Positions 52,537 through 63,166 are shown, numbered from the stretch's first letter. The stretch: DNA of 64,000 nt from Collinsella aerofaciens (GCF_015555045.1 NZ_JADNJQ010000007.1:1-64000); one strand, 5' to 3'. Numbers and translations are program-made. Notes: a model not told the origin generated them from the letters alone.

Positions 52537-53007
52537 CTACTGAGCGGTCGCGGTCGCGTTGGCGCCCGCGGCTGCATCCTGCGAAAAGTCAAGTGTAACG
52601 CTCTCGCTGGGCTCCACCATGCCATAAGCGCCCGCAAGGTCGCGAATGCGCGTGTCGGCGCCATAGACCGAATGCATGACCTCCAGGTCGGAGCTCTCAT
52701 CGGTCGCCTTTTCGAGCGTGTTGGTAAGCTCGGCGTTGCTGTTGAGCACCTGGGCCGTAACGCCGGCGAGCGCCACGCGGGCGACGCCGATCGTCATGAA
52801 GATAGCCGCAATGATGCAAAACGTTTTAAGAACGCTCATGAAAACCGGGCTTACCGCCTGGTTTGCCTGACGGCCCGCGCCCGTGTAGACATCAAAGCGC
52901 GGCGCGCGCTGCTCACGGGGAGCAACGGGGGCCTGCGGCGTCTCACGATAGGCGGGCATGGCGTTCATATCATAGGCGAGTGCTGCGCTTGAAGTGTTGT
53001 AGCCCAT
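52537..53007 (-). CDS. ftsL: FtsL-like septum protein
   Basis: A 156-residue bitopic protein in the normal ftsL position between rsmH and ftsI. A 55-residue cytoplasmic part precedes one membrane helix (about 56-81, VFMSVLKTFCIIAAIFMTIG), then a heptad-patterned coiled coil (NSNAELTNTLEKATDESSDLEV) and a short outer part. FtsL sequences diverge fast, so the call rests on topology and position. It scaffolds FtsQ, FtsB and the FtsWI synthase. GGGAGG precedes the ATG. Confidence 0.85.
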   Translation of the reverse strand: MGYNTSSAALAYDMNAMPAYRETPQAPVAPREQRAPRFDVYTGAGRQANQAVSPVFMSVLKTFCIIAAIFMTIGVARVALAGVTAQVLNSNAELTNTLEKATDESSDLEVMHSVYGADTRIRDLAGAYGMVEPSESVTLDFSQDAAAGANATATAQ

Positions 53008-53097
53008 GATATGCCGCCTCCCATCCCGAGTACGTTGGTAGTGTGTTTAAGCTTCGTTTATGGTGCGAGCGGGAGGTCCAATATCGCGCGGTCGCGC

Positions 53098-54063
53098 CTA
53101 CAGACGCTGCGCCACGCGGATTTTGGCCGATCTCGCCCGAGGGTTGCGCTCAACCTCATCAGGCTGGGCAACCAAGGGTTTGCGGGTGATGACCTTGAGT
53201 ATCGGCACGTTGCCGCACACGCACACCGGAATCTCCGGCGGACACGTGCACCCCTGGCTCATCTCCTTAAAGTGGTTCTTTACGATACGGTCCTCGAGCG
53301 AGTGATACGAGATGACGCAGATACGTCCGCCCGGGTTGAGCCACCTGGTGGCGGCATCAAGCCCTCGTTCGAGCACATCGAGCTCGTGATTGACCTCGAT
53401 GCGAATGGCCTGGAAACTTTTCTTGGCCGGGTGTCCGCCATGCCGACGAGCGGCAGCCGGGATACCCGCCTTGATGATCTCGACAAATTGGCCGGTGGTT
53501 TCGATCGGTTCTTGCTCGCGGCGGCGCACGATCTCGCGCGCAATCTGCGAGGCGAACTTCTCTTCTCCGTAGACGCGTAGAATCCGGGCGAGGTCGTGTT
53601 CGTTATAGGTGTTGATGACCTCAGCTGCGTTTAAGGTGTTATTACCCGGATCCATCCGCATGTCCAATGGGGCGTCCTCGTTATACGAAAAGCCCCTGCC
53701 AGGGATATCGAGTTGCGGTGACGAAACGCCCAAATCGAACAGGAAGCCATCGACCCCGGGCACCTCGGCCGAGCAAAGCAGCTCGTCCAAGTCGCCGAAG
53801 TTGCCCTTCAGCAGCTGGTGCGGAACGCCGGGAACCTCGCGGTCCAGACGGGCACCAGCGGCCTCAAGGGCCATGTCGTCCTGATCGACGCCGAGCAAAA
53901 GGCCCGTCTCCCCCACCTGCGCGGCCATCTTTACCGAATGGCCGGCACCGCCAAGGGTGCAATCGCAGACAACGGAGCCGCTCTTTAGCCGCAGCGACTC
54001 AAGCACTTCGCCGAGCATGACAGGTTCATGCCGATATTCTTGTGTCAAGATCCCACGCTCCAT
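53098..54063 (-). CDS. rsmH: 16S rRNA (cytosine-N4)-methyltransferase RsmH
   Basis: A 321-residue SAM methyltransferase for C1402 of 16S rRNA. SAM motifs: EYRHEPVMLGEVL, CDCTLGGAGHS (about 34-44), GVDQDDMAL; the DLGVSSPQLD and RGFSYNEDAPLDMRMD blocks are unique to RsmH/MraW, as is ISYHSLEDRIVKNHF. It is the second gene of the cluster, 20 bases after mraZ. Confidence 0.97.
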   Translation of the reverse strand: MERGILTQEYRHEPVMLGEVLESLRLKSGSVVCDCTLGGAGHSVKMAAQVGETGLLLGVDQDDMALEAAGARLDREVPGVPHQLLKGNFGDLDELLCSAEVPGVDGFLFDLGVSSPQLDIPGRGFSYNEDAPLDMRMDPGNNTLNAAEVINTYNEHDLARILRVYGEEKFASQIAREIVRRREQEPIETTGQFVEIIKAGIPAAARRHGGHPAKKSFQAIRIEVNHELDVLERGLDAATRWLNPGGRICVISYHSLEDRIVKNHFKEMSQGCTCPPEIPVCVCGNVPILKVITRKPLVAQPDEVERNPRARSAKIRVAQRL

Positions 54064-54083
54064 CCGTTACCCGTGCCTTGCCC

Positions 54084-54518
54084 TTACGAGAAGAAGAGGT
54101 CCAGCAGGGCCTCATCGTCATCGTCCTCATCGGCCGCGGCGCGATCCCAAACCTCAAGGTGGTCGTAGTTGCCCACAACCGTGACCTCGCGGTCGAGGTT
54201 CGCCTGCTTGCGGAGAGACTCGGAAAGACCGATACGACCGGCGCTGTCCACGTCCATCGACGTGGTGCGCTTGTTGATCGCCCTCATGAGCTTCTGGTCG
54301 TTGATGTCACGCGGGTTAAAACCCTCGTGGCCCTCACGACCCGCGAAGAGTCCTTCGACCCACTTATCGAAGGCCTCGGCAGAGAACACGTACAGAGCAT
54401 CGACATCCAGGGCTTTAAACACGCGAACGTGCTCTCCAAGCTCCTCGCGAAGGGGTGCAGGCAGGGACAGACGACCTTTTGCATCGAGATTGCGCTCGTA
54501 TGCACCCGTCATTCCCAT
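54084..54518 (-). CDS. mraZ: Transcriptional regulator MraZ
   Basis: A 144-residue protein of two SpoVT/AbrB-like repeats that represses its own operon. Repeat 1 is YERNLDAKGRLSLPAPLREEL (about 7-27) and repeat 2 SMDVDSAGRIGLSESLRKQA (about 87-106), each with the DxxGR signature. The acidic tail (DEDDDDEALLDLF) is typical. Its direct-repeat targets are seen just upstream of the promoter. It is the first gene of the division cluster. Confidence 0.97.
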   Translation of the reverse strand: MGMTGAYERNLDAKGRLSLPAPLREELGEHVRVFKALDVDALYVFSAEAFDKWVEGLFAGREGHEGFNPRDINDQKLMRAINKRTTSMDVDSAGRIGLSESLRKQANLDREVTVVGNYDHLEVWDRAAADEDDDDEALLDLFFS

Positions 54519-54586
54519 GTGCGCCCTCCCCTCGGTTACTCAGATGGCACGTACGCGGGGAACCACCCCGCCTGTCGACGTCATCA

Positions 54587-54615
54587 ATAATATGGGGAAC
54601 CGCCCCATTTTTCAA
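54587..54615 (-). promoter_or_regulatory. Promoter of the mraZ-led division cluster
   Basis: On the minus strand TTGAAA (54610-54615) and TATTAT (54587-54592) are separated by exactly 17 bases, close to the sigma-A consensus. The mRNA leader would be about 60 bases. Confidence 0.75.
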
Positions 54616-54660
54616 CACCTTTCCCCACCCTTTCCCCCACCCCGCCCCACCACTCCACCC
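54616..54660 (-). promoter_or_regulatory. MraZ-binding direct repeats
   Basis: On the minus strand TGGAG, TGGGG, TGGGG and TGGGG recur with steps of about 8, 10 and 12 bases immediately before the -35 box. MraZ recognises TGGG-type direct repeats spaced by about 10 bases upstream of mraZ, so this is the likely operator. Confidence 0.6.
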
Positions 54661-54661
54661 T

Positions 54662-54713
54662 CAATATGTTGTAAAACACCCCCGAGCATATGTTCGAGAA
54701 CACAATATGTTGT
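54662..54713. promoter_or_regulatory. Direct repeats CAATATGTTGT flanking a LexA-like palindrome
   Basis: CAATATGTTGT occurs at 54662-54672 and 54703-54713. Between them CGAGCATATGTTCG (54683-54696) differs by one base from the Gram-positive SOS box CGAAC-N4-GTTCG. The group lies about 50-100 bases upstream of the mraZ -35 box. Confidence 0.35.
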
Positions 54714-54878
54714 GTTTGCAGCAAAGGCGTGATGCCACCTGTAGAACCACGCCCGCGAACCTCAACCTTCAAGTTGACCTTGAGGCGATTTTTACGTCCC
54801 TTTACACGCCGTTCACATCGCCCCCAAACTCCCCCACCCACGACACACACGGCCCACCACCGCGTCGGTGTCTGGCGA
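54714..54878. other. Gene-free stretch between xerD terminator and mraZ control region
   Basis: No gene supported. A plus-strand frame from 54690 and a minus-strand one ending at 54584 have no ribosome sites. A small CCTCA/TGAGG fold at about 54755-54780 is the only structure seen. Confidence 0.4.
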
Positions 54879-54945
54879 AAAATGGGACGGGCCCCAGATT
54901 GCCCATGCGCGCAAAAGTGCGTCTCGGCAATCTGGGGCCCGTCCC
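54879..54945 (-). terminator. Terminator of pyrG-xerD
   Basis: GGGACGGGCCCCAGATTGCC (54884-54903) is perfectly complementary to 54926-54945, 20 pairs, followed by five T on the minus strand. It begins 36 bases after the xerD stop. Confidence 0.88.
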
Positions 54946-54980
54946 CTTTAATATTTATAAATATGCAGGTCAGCGAGGTG

Positions 54981-55922
54981 CTAGCGATGTGCCAGCGGAT
55001 GCGCCGCCAGATAGACCTCGGTCAGTTGCGTACGATCGACATGCGTGTAGACCTGCGTGGTCGATATATCGGCATGTCCCAAGATCTCCTGTAGCACACG
55101 GAGGTCTGCGCCGCCCGCAAGCATATGGGTGGCAAAGGAGTGACGCAGCGTATGGGGATGGAGCCCCACCAGTCCCACCTGGCGCCCGTAGCGCTCACAG
55201 ATGGCATGGATGCCCTGGCGCGACAGACGGCGGCCGTTCTTATTTAAAAAGACCGCCGAGGTCTCGGTTCCGCGGGCATGGGCCGCCAAGCGAGAACGCC
55301 CCTCAGTTACATAAAGCGTCAGAGCTCGCGCCGCGCTTCCTACCAGCGGGGACAGGCGTTCCTTCGAGCCCTTACCACGAACGAGCACAAAGCCATCGTC
55401 GATATGGATATCGCCCACATCGAGCCCCACCAACTCGCTCACACGCAAACCGCATCCATAGAGCACTTCCAAGATGGCATGGTCACGCAAGCCCATCTCG
55501 CCCTCGGGGAAATCTTGATCGAGCAGCGCCGAGACATCCCCCACCGATAGATACTCCGGCAAACGCTCAGCCTTTTTAGGCAGGCGCAACGCCGCCGTTG
55601 GATTTTGGGCCACAGCCCCATCGCGCACCAAAAAGGCATGCAGGCCCTTCACGGCCGCAAGCGCACGCTCCACCGAGGCATCCGAATAGCCCCCATCGCG
55701 ACGGTCGGCGACAAAGCCCTCCACGACCTGACGGGTCACCTCTTCAAAAGACACAATACCCGCCCGCTCCAGATAGGCGCAGTACGTCGTCAGGTCACGA
55801 CGATAGGCCGCAATCGTGTTGCGCGCCAAACCCCGCTCGACCGCGAGGTAATCGAGATACTCCCCCGCCGCCACGGCGAGCGACGAGGGAGTAGCTTCGG
55901 TATGTTCCTTATTCGCCGGCAC
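54981..55922 (-). CDS. xerD: Tyrosine recombinase XerD/XerC
   Basis: A 313-residue site-specific recombinase that resolves chromosome dimers at dif near the septum. The N-terminal SAM-like core-binding domain spans 1-110. The catalytic set is complete: R160 (YGCGLRVSE), K184 (GKGSKER), H257 and R260 (HPHTLRHSF), H283 (LGHADISTT) and nucleophile Y292. The GTG at 55922 is chosen; it lies two bases after the pyrG stop, which contributes AAGG. Longer extension upstream overlaps pyrG and is unlikely. No second Xer or dif site is in the window. Confidence 0.92.
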   Translation of the reverse strand: MPANKEHTEATPSSLAVAAGEYLDYLAVERGLARNTIAAYRRDLTTYCAYLERAGIVSFEEVTRQVVEGFVADRRDGGYSDASVERALAAVKGLHAFLVRDGAVAQNPTAALRLPKKAERLPEYLSVGDVSALLDQDFPEGEMGLRDHAILEVLYGCGLRVSELVGLDVGDIHIDDGFVLVRGKGSKERLSPLVGSAARALTLYVTEGRSRLAAHARGTETSAVFLNKNGRRLSRQGIHAICERYGRQVGLVGLHPHTLRHSFATHMLAGGADLRVLQEILGHADISTTQVYTHVDRTQLTEVYLAAHPLAHR

Positions 55923-55924
55923 CC

Positions 55925-57764
<1,840 letters not shown>

Positions 57765-58103
57765 TTATCGATCGGCGACTTCGTCCTTGATCAAGTCCTG
57801 CACGAGCATACCGGCACGGATGCCCTCTAGATACCATTCGCCACGCTCCGTAAGACAAATACCATTTGCGAGCTGGCCGCCGTCGTCGCTGTAGCGCGAG
57901 ACGACCTCAATGATGTCTTCGGATTCCAGACGTTCAATTGCCGCGCGGGCGCGATACGGAGACACCCCTACACGCTCGGCGAGCGTCTTGCGCGAAAAGC
58001 CATAAAAACCGCCGTTGTCTTCGGACTGCTGTGCGATCTCCATCAGCACCTGCACCTCGACACGCTTCATATCGTTGACACTCGCGCGACCCTTGCCAGC
58101 CAT
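57765..58103 (-). CDS. Small winged-helix DNA-binding protein
   Basis: A 112-residue protein with a single winged helix-turn-helix at about 12-75: VQVLMEIAQQSEDNGGFYGFS, recognition helix RKTLAERVGVSPYRARAAIERLES, then the wing IIEVVSRYSDDGGQ. The C-terminal part (LTERGEWYLEGIRAGMLVQ) looks like a dimer helix, as in MarR/ArsR-size regulators. No ligand-binding domain. GAGGAGG precedes the ATG at 58103. Target genes are unknown; pyrG lies next downstream behind a terminator. Confidence 0.75.
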   Translation of the reverse strand: MAGKGRASVNDMKRVEVQVLMEIAQQSEDNGGFYGFSRKTLAERVGVSPYRARAAIERLESEDIIEVVSRYSDDGGQLANGICLTERGEWYLEGIRAGMLVQDLIKDEVADR

Positions 58104-58293
58104 GGCAGCCTCCTCAAACCGAGTACAGGCATCACCTGCACCGTGCGCGACCGGCACACCCCATGATGGCCGGCAACATCCATCATGCGGCATCCCCGCA
58201 AAAGGATGAAACAATTAGGGTTATTGTATACCGCCCAAATCGCTTATAGGCAGGTAAACGGGCTATTTTTAGGTTAAACGGTAGCTTTGTTGA
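58104..58293 (-). promoter_or_regulatory. Leader of the winged-helix gene
   Basis: A TATACAAT at about 58226-58233 on the minus strand is a good -10 sequence; no matching -35 is evident. The remaining bases hold no gene. Confidence 0.35.
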
Positions 58294-58333
58294 TAAAAGG
58301 GGCACACCGAATGCATACCCGATGCGCCCCTTT
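58294..58333 (-). terminator. Terminator of the DUF1846 gene
   Basis: AAAGGGGC/GCCCCTTT with an inner GCAT-type pairing, ending in TTTT on the minus strand, 20 bases after the stop. Confidence 0.75.
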
Positions 58334-58352
58334 CAAACCAATTTATCCAGAC

Positions 58353-59834
58353 TTAGCGGTGGAAGAAACCACGGCGCTCGAACTTAGGCTCGCAGCACAC
58401 GTTGATGCCCAGCTTGCGCAACACCGTTTCGTCAGTCGGCGAGATGATCACGCTAAAGAAGGCATCGCAGCCGCGCAGCTGCTCCAGGCCCGAAAGGACG
58501 CGGGCCGCCGTCTCGCTCGTTGCCGAGGTAATCGAGAGCGCCATAAGCGTCTCGTCGGTGTGCAGGCGCGGATTCTTGCTACCCAGGAAATGCGTCTTGA
58601 GCTTGCTGATAGGCTCGATCGCCTCATCGCTAATGACCTCGAGCTCAAGGTCAACGCCCGAGACATGCTTAAGTGCATTCATGATGAGCGAGCTCGCTGC
58701 GCCCAGGCGCGTGGAAGTCTTGCCGGTCACCACGGAGCCGTCGGGCATGACCATGGCGCCTACGGGGCCACCCGTCAGCTGCTCCCTGGTAAGGGCGGCC
58801 GAGCGTGCCGGCGAGTAGTTCTTGTCGATACCGGCCTTCTTCATAATGATCTTGAGACGGTCGACTTGTTCATCGCCCACGCCGGTACGGCGCACATTTT
58901 CGACCGCGGTAAAGTAGCGGCGGACAATCTCCATCTTGGAAGCGTCGCGGCAGGCATCGTCATCGGTAATAGCAAAACCGACCATATTGACGCCCATGTC
59001 CGTGGGGCTCTGGTAGGGGCTCTTGCCCAGGATCTTTTCCATCAGGGCACGGACCACCGGGAAGGCCTCGACGTCACGGTTGTAGTTGACCGTGGTCTTG
59101 CTGTAGGCCTCCAAGTGGAAGGAGTCGATGATATTGGCATCGTCGAGGTCGGCCGTGGCCGCCTCGTAGGCGATGTTGACCGGATGCGTGAGGGAAAGGT
59201 TCCAGACCGGGAAGGTCTCGAACTTGGCGTAGCCGGCGGCGGTGCCGTGTTTGTGCTCGTGATAAAGCTGCGACAGGCAGGTGGCGAGCTTACCCGAGCC
59301 AGGACCCGGCGCGGTGACCACGACGAGCGGACGGGTGGTCTCGACAAACTCGTTCTTGCCGTAGCCGTCGTCGGACACGATCAGATCGACGTCGTGGGGA
59401 TAGCCCTCGATGGGATAGTGCAGCTTGGCGGGAATGCCGAGCGCGTTCAGGCGATTGCGGAAGACATCGGCGGCGGGCTGGCCGGCGTACTGGGTGATAA
59501 CCACGGCCGCGACAGCAAAACCGTTGCCGCGGAACAGGTCGACCAGGCGCAAAACGTCCTCGTCATAGGTAATGCCCAGGTCACCGCGAGCCTTGTTCTT
59601 CTCGATGTGGTTCGCGTTAATGGCGATGATGACCTCAACGTCGTCGGCTATGCTCTTGAGCATGCGAAACTTGCTGTCCGGCTCAAAACCCGGCAGCACG
59701 CGGCTCGCGTGATAGTCGTCAAACAGCTTGCCGCCAAACTCCAAATAGAGTTTGCCGCCAAACTGCGAGATGCGCTCCTTAATATGAGCGGCCTGCAGCT
59801 CGATATACTTCGCGTTGTCGAAACCCTGGCGCAT
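58353..59834 (-). CDS. DUF1846 family protein
   Basis: A 493-residue cytoplasmic protein of the DUF1846 family, common in Firmicutes and Coriobacteriia and without an established reaction. The N-terminal FGGKLYLEFGGKLFDDYHASRVLPGF is the family signature. An ATP-binding-like PGPGSGKLATCLSQLYHE near 190-207 resembles a P-loop. I choose the ATG at 59834 (GGGAG upstream); an ATG eight codons earlier lacks a ribosome site. It stands alone with its own terminator. Confidence 0.85.
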   Translation of the reverse strand: MRQGFDNAKYIELQAAHIKERISQFGGKLYLEFGGKLFDDYHASRVLPGFEPDSKFRMLKSIADDVEVIIAINANHIEKNKARGDLGITYDEDVLRLVDLFRGNGFAVAAVVITQYAGQPAADVFRNRLNALGIPAKLHYPIEGYPHDVDLIVSDDGYGKNEFVETTRPLVVVTAPGPGSGKLATCLSQLYHEHKHGTAAGYAKFETFPVWNLSLTHPVNIAYEAATADLDDANIIDSFHLEAYSKTTVNYNRDVEAFPVVRALMEKILGKSPYQSPTDMGVNMVGFAITDDDACRDASKMEIVRRYFTAVENVRRTGVGDEQVDRLKIIMKKAGIDKNYSPARSAALTREQLTGGPVGAMVMPDGSVVTGKTSTRLGAASSLIMNALKHVSGVDLELEVISDEAIEPISKLKTHFLGSKNPRLHTDETLMALSITSATSETAARVLSGLEQLRGCDAFFSVIISPTDETVLRKLGINVCCEPKFERRGFFHR

Positions 59835-59943
59835 GTATGGCTCCCGTCCCGTTTCCATTTAGTGTTCTAGGCGATTATAACGGAGCAGGCCCTCCCCAAC
59901 ACCCAAGCAGCCAACGGGCATCAACCAAACACGTCATCGATAA

Positions 59944-60008
59944 GTTGCGGTGAAATAGTTCCCGTTTAACCCCTCAAGACGGCCAAACAGGAACTATTCC
60001 ACCGCAAC
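59944..60008. repeat. GTTGCGGTG-family hairpin, copy 3
   Basis: GTTGCGGTGAAATAGTTCCC (from 59944) pairs with GGAACTATTCCACCGCAAC (to 60008), and GTTT/AAAC continues the stem. The same outer arms occur at 20386 and 21325. Here it lies upstream of the DUF1846 gene and is not followed by an uninterrupted T run. Confidence 0.75.
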
Positions 60009-60047
60009 TTCCCCTTTTTGGTTCAAACAAACCTGGCCTTTGTATCA

Positions 60048-60298
60048 ATAATGGAAACGTCGCAGGTTGAGCATAAGCCAGCGAAAGCCCACCAGAGTAG
60101 GCAAAGCGCCCTCTGCACCAACAATGGAAAGCGCCGCAGGCAGAGGACGGACAGCGAGCGCCGTCCAGAACGTACAAGTTGGCATGAAAAAGGCGAGGCA
60201 TAGACCTTTTGGTCATGCCTTGCCTTTTGAATGACAAATTGTCGTTCTGGACGGCGCGTAGCGTCGACCGGTTCCGCGGTTTGGTAAAACCGCGGAAC
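60048..60298. repeat. Structured intergenic element, copy C, preceded by a partial copy
   Basis: A partial 5' box (AATGGAAACGTCGCAGG, 60050-60066, ending AGCGA) is followed by a second 5' box (AATGGAAAGCGCCGCAGG, 60123-60140) and then a full element: outer helix GCGCCGTCCAGAACG (60158-60172) with a perfect complement at 60243-60257, middle TTGGCAT with ATGACAA, apical GGCATAGACC/GGTCATGCC, GTAGCGTCGACC, and distal hairpin GTTCCGCGGTTT/AAACCGCGGAAC (60271-60298). The distal hairpin differs from copy B by an A-T to C-G pair swap. Confidence 0.8.
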
Positions 60299-60337
60299 AA
60301 AAAGTCGCCCCCTCCCGCGCACGGAACGGGAGGGGGC
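60299..60337 (-). terminator. Terminator of the arc operon transporter
   Basis: GCCCCCTCCCG/CGGGAGGGGGC, 11 pairs, followed by TTTTT on the minus strand. A second GGTGGGG/CCCCACC pairing lies nearer the stop codon (about 60355-60378). Confidence 0.85.
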
Positions 60338-60439
60338 TAAAGGTAGGAGTCTACCGGTGGGTTTACCCCACCGGACAGACGATGACCAGGTGATCCTCTA
60401 CAGGATCGTCAAGGTTTCCGTGGGGTACCCGTTGGGTAC

Positions 60440-61918
60440 TTAGATCAACACGCAGGCGACGGTCAGGATGATGGCGCAGACGACAGAGAGCGCGACGATG
60501 AGCTTAAGGGCAAACTTGAGCCAGGTCGTCCACTCGATCTTGGCCAGGGCGAGACCGCCCATGATGGCGCCGGAGGTCGGGGTGAAAAGGTTCACGACAC
60601 CGATGGCGGCGGAGAAGATCATGACCATGACCTCAGGCGAGAAGCCGAGCTTAACAGCCAACGGTCCCATGATGGGCATGGAGACGGTGGCCATACCGGA
60701 GGTCGAGGGGATCAGGAAGGACAGGCCGAAGTAGACCAGGAAGCTCATGGGAGCGAAGATCACGCCGGACAGGCCAGCCAGGGCATTGGCGGCAGCGTCG
60801 AGGACGAAGACATCGAGGCCGGTGTTAGCCATGAGGACGGAGATACCACGGGCGAGGGCGATGACGAGAACAACGGACATCATGTCGGCAGCGCCGGTGA
60901 TGAAGGTGTTAACGATCTGCTTCTCGGACAGGCCACCGATGATACCGATCAGGACGGCCATGAGGAAGAACCAGGTGGAAGCCTCGTCGAAGTACCACTG
61001 GCCAATGGGCAGGCCGGTGATCAGGGCAGACCAGCCCTGGACGACGGCGTTACCGTCGGCGTCGTAGACAGCGCCAGCGTCGAAGAAGTTGGCGACGCCC
61101 TCGTTGAGGTCGGCCAGCGGAATGAAGCCGACGATCATGACGACGAAGGTGAAGGCGAAGGCGATCAGAACACCCTTCTGACGACCGGTGAGCTTGACCT
61201 CCTTGTGGACCTCGGAAGCAGCCTTGCCGTGAGCCTCTTCGGCGTCCTTGAGCTCCTGCATCGACAGGATGGTGGAACCCTTGTCAGCCTTGACCTTCTT
61301 GGCGTAGCTCATCACGAAGAAGATGGACATAGCGGTAGTGACAATCCACAGGACGGCACCGAGGCCGATGATGATGGACTGGTTGACCTCAATGCCAACG
61401 CCGGTCAGAGCGTCGACGGCAGCGCCGACGGCGAACGGGTTAACCGTGGAGCCCAGGCAGCCGCAGCCAGCGCCGAGCAGGACGGTAGCGGCACCGACCA
61501 TGGGGTCGAAGCCAGCAGCCATCATGGTAGCGGCGAGCAGGGCGTAGAAGGGAACGGTCTCCTCGCACATACCATAGGTGGTACCACCGAGGGAGAAGAT
61601 GAGCATCAGCACGGGAATGAGCATAATCTCGTTGCCCTTAAGCTTCTGCACCAGAACGGCGATGCCGTTGTCCAGAGCGCCGGTCTCGGTCATCATGCCG
61701 AGGAAGCCGCCCAGGATCATAACGAAGAGGCAGACGGGCAGAGCGTCAGCGAAGCCCTTAATCGGGGCGGTGCAGAAATCGCTCAGACGGGCGGCAGTAA
61801 CCGCGCCGCCGGACGTGCCGGAGACGATAACGGTAATCACTGCGACAATTGCCAGCAGAGCAAGAAGAATGGTGAACGATGAAGGCATACCGCGCTTTTT
61901 CTTAGCGGTCTCAGTCAT
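60440..61918 (-). CDS. YfcC/ArcD-like arginine-ornithine antiporter (C4-dicarboxylate carrier superfamily)
   Basis: A 492-residue membrane protein with about 12-13 helices of the YfcC family (DcuC-related superfamily). GTSGGAVTAARLSDF, SLGGTTYGMCEETVPFY, LGAGCGCLGSTVNPFAVG and FLIPSTSGMATVSMPIMGPLA are family blocks. Because it is third after arcA and arcB, it most likely exchanges arginine for ornithine, although classical ArcD belongs to the unrelated APC family. The ATG at 61918 is chosen, with AGGGGGG nine bases upstream; an upstream ATG would start inside that site. Confidence 0.85.
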   Translation of the reverse strand: MTETAKKKRGMPSSFTILLALLAIVAVITVIVSGTSGGAVTAARLSDFCTAPIKGFADALPVCLFVMILGGFLGMMTETGALDNGIAVLVQKLKGNEIMLIPVLMLIFSLGGTTYGMCEETVPFYALLAATMMAAGFDPMVGAATVLLGAGCGCLGSTVNPFAVGAAVDALTGVGIEVNQSIIIGLGAVLWIVTTAMSIFFVMSYAKKVKADKGSTILSMQELKDAEEAHGKAASEVHKEVKLTGRQKGVLIAFAFTFVVMIVGFIPLADLNEGVANFFDAGAVYDADGNAVVQGWSALITGLPIGQWYFDEASTWFFLMAVLIGIIGGLSEKQIVNTFITGAADMMSVVLVIALARGISVLMANTGLDVFVLDAAANALAGLSGVIFAPMSFLVYFGLSFLIPSTSGMATVSMPIMGPLAVKLGFSPEVMVMIFSAAIGVVNLFTPTSGAIMGGLALAKIEWTTWLKFALKLIVALSVVCAIILTVACVLI

Positions 61919-62013
61919 AGTTCTCATCCCCCCTTCATAAATCATTTACTGATCTCGCCAGAAGCGGCTCTTCCGTGCCGTGCCTGCCGCTTGATGCGAG
62001 ATTATTACCAGAT

Positions 62014-62050
62014 AAAACCGCTCGGGGTGTGCAGCAATACACCCCGAGCG
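62014..62050 (-). terminator. Terminator-like stem after arcB
   Basis: CGCTCGGGGTGT/ACACCCCGAGCG, 12 pairs with an 8-base loop, then TTTT. It lies between arcB and the transporter, so it may lower transporter expression relative to the enzymes. Confidence 0.75.
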
Positions 62051-62065
62051 AGATGCTAGATGCTC

Positions 62066-63061
62066 TTACTTGAGCGTGGCGTACATGACAGCCTTAATGG
62101 TGTGCATGCGGTTCTCGGCCTCGTCGAAGACCTTGGAAGCGGGGCTCTCGAAGACCTCGTCGGTGACCTCCTGCTCGGTGATGCCGAACTGCTCGCACTT
62201 CTCGGCGCCAATGGTGGTGTTGGTGTCGTGGAAGCTGGGCAGGCAGTGCAGGAAGATAGCACCCGGGTTGGCCATAGCCATGACCTCGGAGGTAACACGA
62301 TACGGGGTGAGCTGAGCGATGCGCTCGGCCCAGACCTCGTCGGGCTCGCCCATGGAGACCCACACGTCGGTGTAGATAACGTCGGCACCCGTGACGCCGT
62401 CCTTGACGTCGGTGGTCAGCTTGATGGTGCAGCCGTTAGCCTCGGCGATGGGCTTGCAGGCCTCGATGACGTCGTCAGCGGGCATGCACTCCTCGGGGCC
62501 GCAGGCCACGAAGTTCATGCCGAGCTTGGAGCAGACGACCATGAGGGAGCGAGCGACATTGTTCTTGCAGTCGCCCATGAAGACGAGGGTCTTGCCCTTG
62601 ATGTCGTAGTTGAAGTTCTCCTGGACGGTCAGGATATCGGCGAGCATCTGGGTGGGATGCCACTCAGTGGTCAGGCCGTTCCACACGGGCACGCCGGACT
62701 TAGCAGCGAGCTCCTCGACGTCATCCTGGGCAAAGCCACGGAACTCGATGCCGTCATACATGCGGCCGAGAACGCGGGCGGTGTCCTCGATGGACTCCTT
62801 CTTGCCCATCTGCGACGAACCGGGATCGAGATAGGTCACGCCCATGCCCAGGTCCATGCCGCCGACCTCGAAGGCGCAGCGGGTACGAGTGGAGGTCTTC
62901 TGGAAGAGCAGAACGATGTTCTTGCCCTCGAGATAGCGATGCGGAACGCCAGCGCGCTTCATATCCTTGAAGTTCTTGGAGAGCTTGAGCAGGTACTCGA
63001 TCTCCTCGGTGGTGAGGTCGAGAAGCTTGAGGAAGCTACGGCCGGAGAGGTTAACACCCAT
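62066..63061 (-). CDS. arcB: Ornithine carbamoyltransferase (catabolic)
   Basis: A 331-residue carbamoyltransferase. In the deiminase pathway it splits citrulline with phosphate into ornithine and carbamoyl phosphate. Carbamoyl phosphate motif STRTR at 57-61, HPTQ at 135-138, [12 protein letters not shown] near 162-173 and HCLPSFHD near 270. Neighbours arcA and the transporter favour the catabolic ArcB over biosynthetic ArgF, although argGH elsewhere in the window could use its product. No carbamate kinase gene (arcC) lies in the window. GAAAGGAATCGAACC precedes the ATG. Confidence 0.95.
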   Translation of the reverse strand: MGVNLSGRSFLKLLDLTTEEIEYLLKLSKNFKDMKRAGVPHRYLEGKNIVLLFQKTSTRTRCAFEVGGMDLGMGVTYLDPGSSQMGKKESIEDTARVLGRMYDGIEFRGFAQDDVEELAAKSGVPVWNGLTTEWHPTQMLADILTVQENFNYDIKGKTLVFMGDCKNNVARSLMVVCSKLGMNFVACGPEECMPADDVIEACKPIAEANGCTIKLTTDVKDGVTGADVIYTDVWVSMGEPDEVWAERIAQLTPYRVTSEVMAMANPGAIFLHCLPSFHDTNTTIGAEKCEQFGITEQEVTDEVFESPASKVFDEAENRMHTIKAVMYATLK

Positions 63062-63106
63062 GGTTCGATTCCTTTCGAAGAAATGAATTACGTAAGTATC
63101 AGTGTT

Positions 63107-63154
63107 GCCCGTTTAACGGGCGAAGCCGGTGCGGTTGTAGGGGGACCGCACCGG
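63107..63154 (-). promoter_or_regulatory. Two hairpins between arcA and arcB
   Basis: CCGGTGCGGT pairs exactly with 63145-63154, and just beyond it GCCCGTTTAACGGGC is a 15-base palindrome (63107-63121). Neither is followed by a T run, so they may mark mRNA processing or differential stability rather than termination. Confidence 0.5.
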
Positions 63155-63166
63155 GAACGGAAAGAC

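Noticed and set aside
54690-55094. 134-codon plus-strand gene near mraZ
   Set aside because: No ribosome site; it crosses the xerD terminator and runs into xerD antisense.
60018-60203. Short plus-strand gene inside copy C region
   Set aside because: It coincides with the structured repeat and has no ribosome site.
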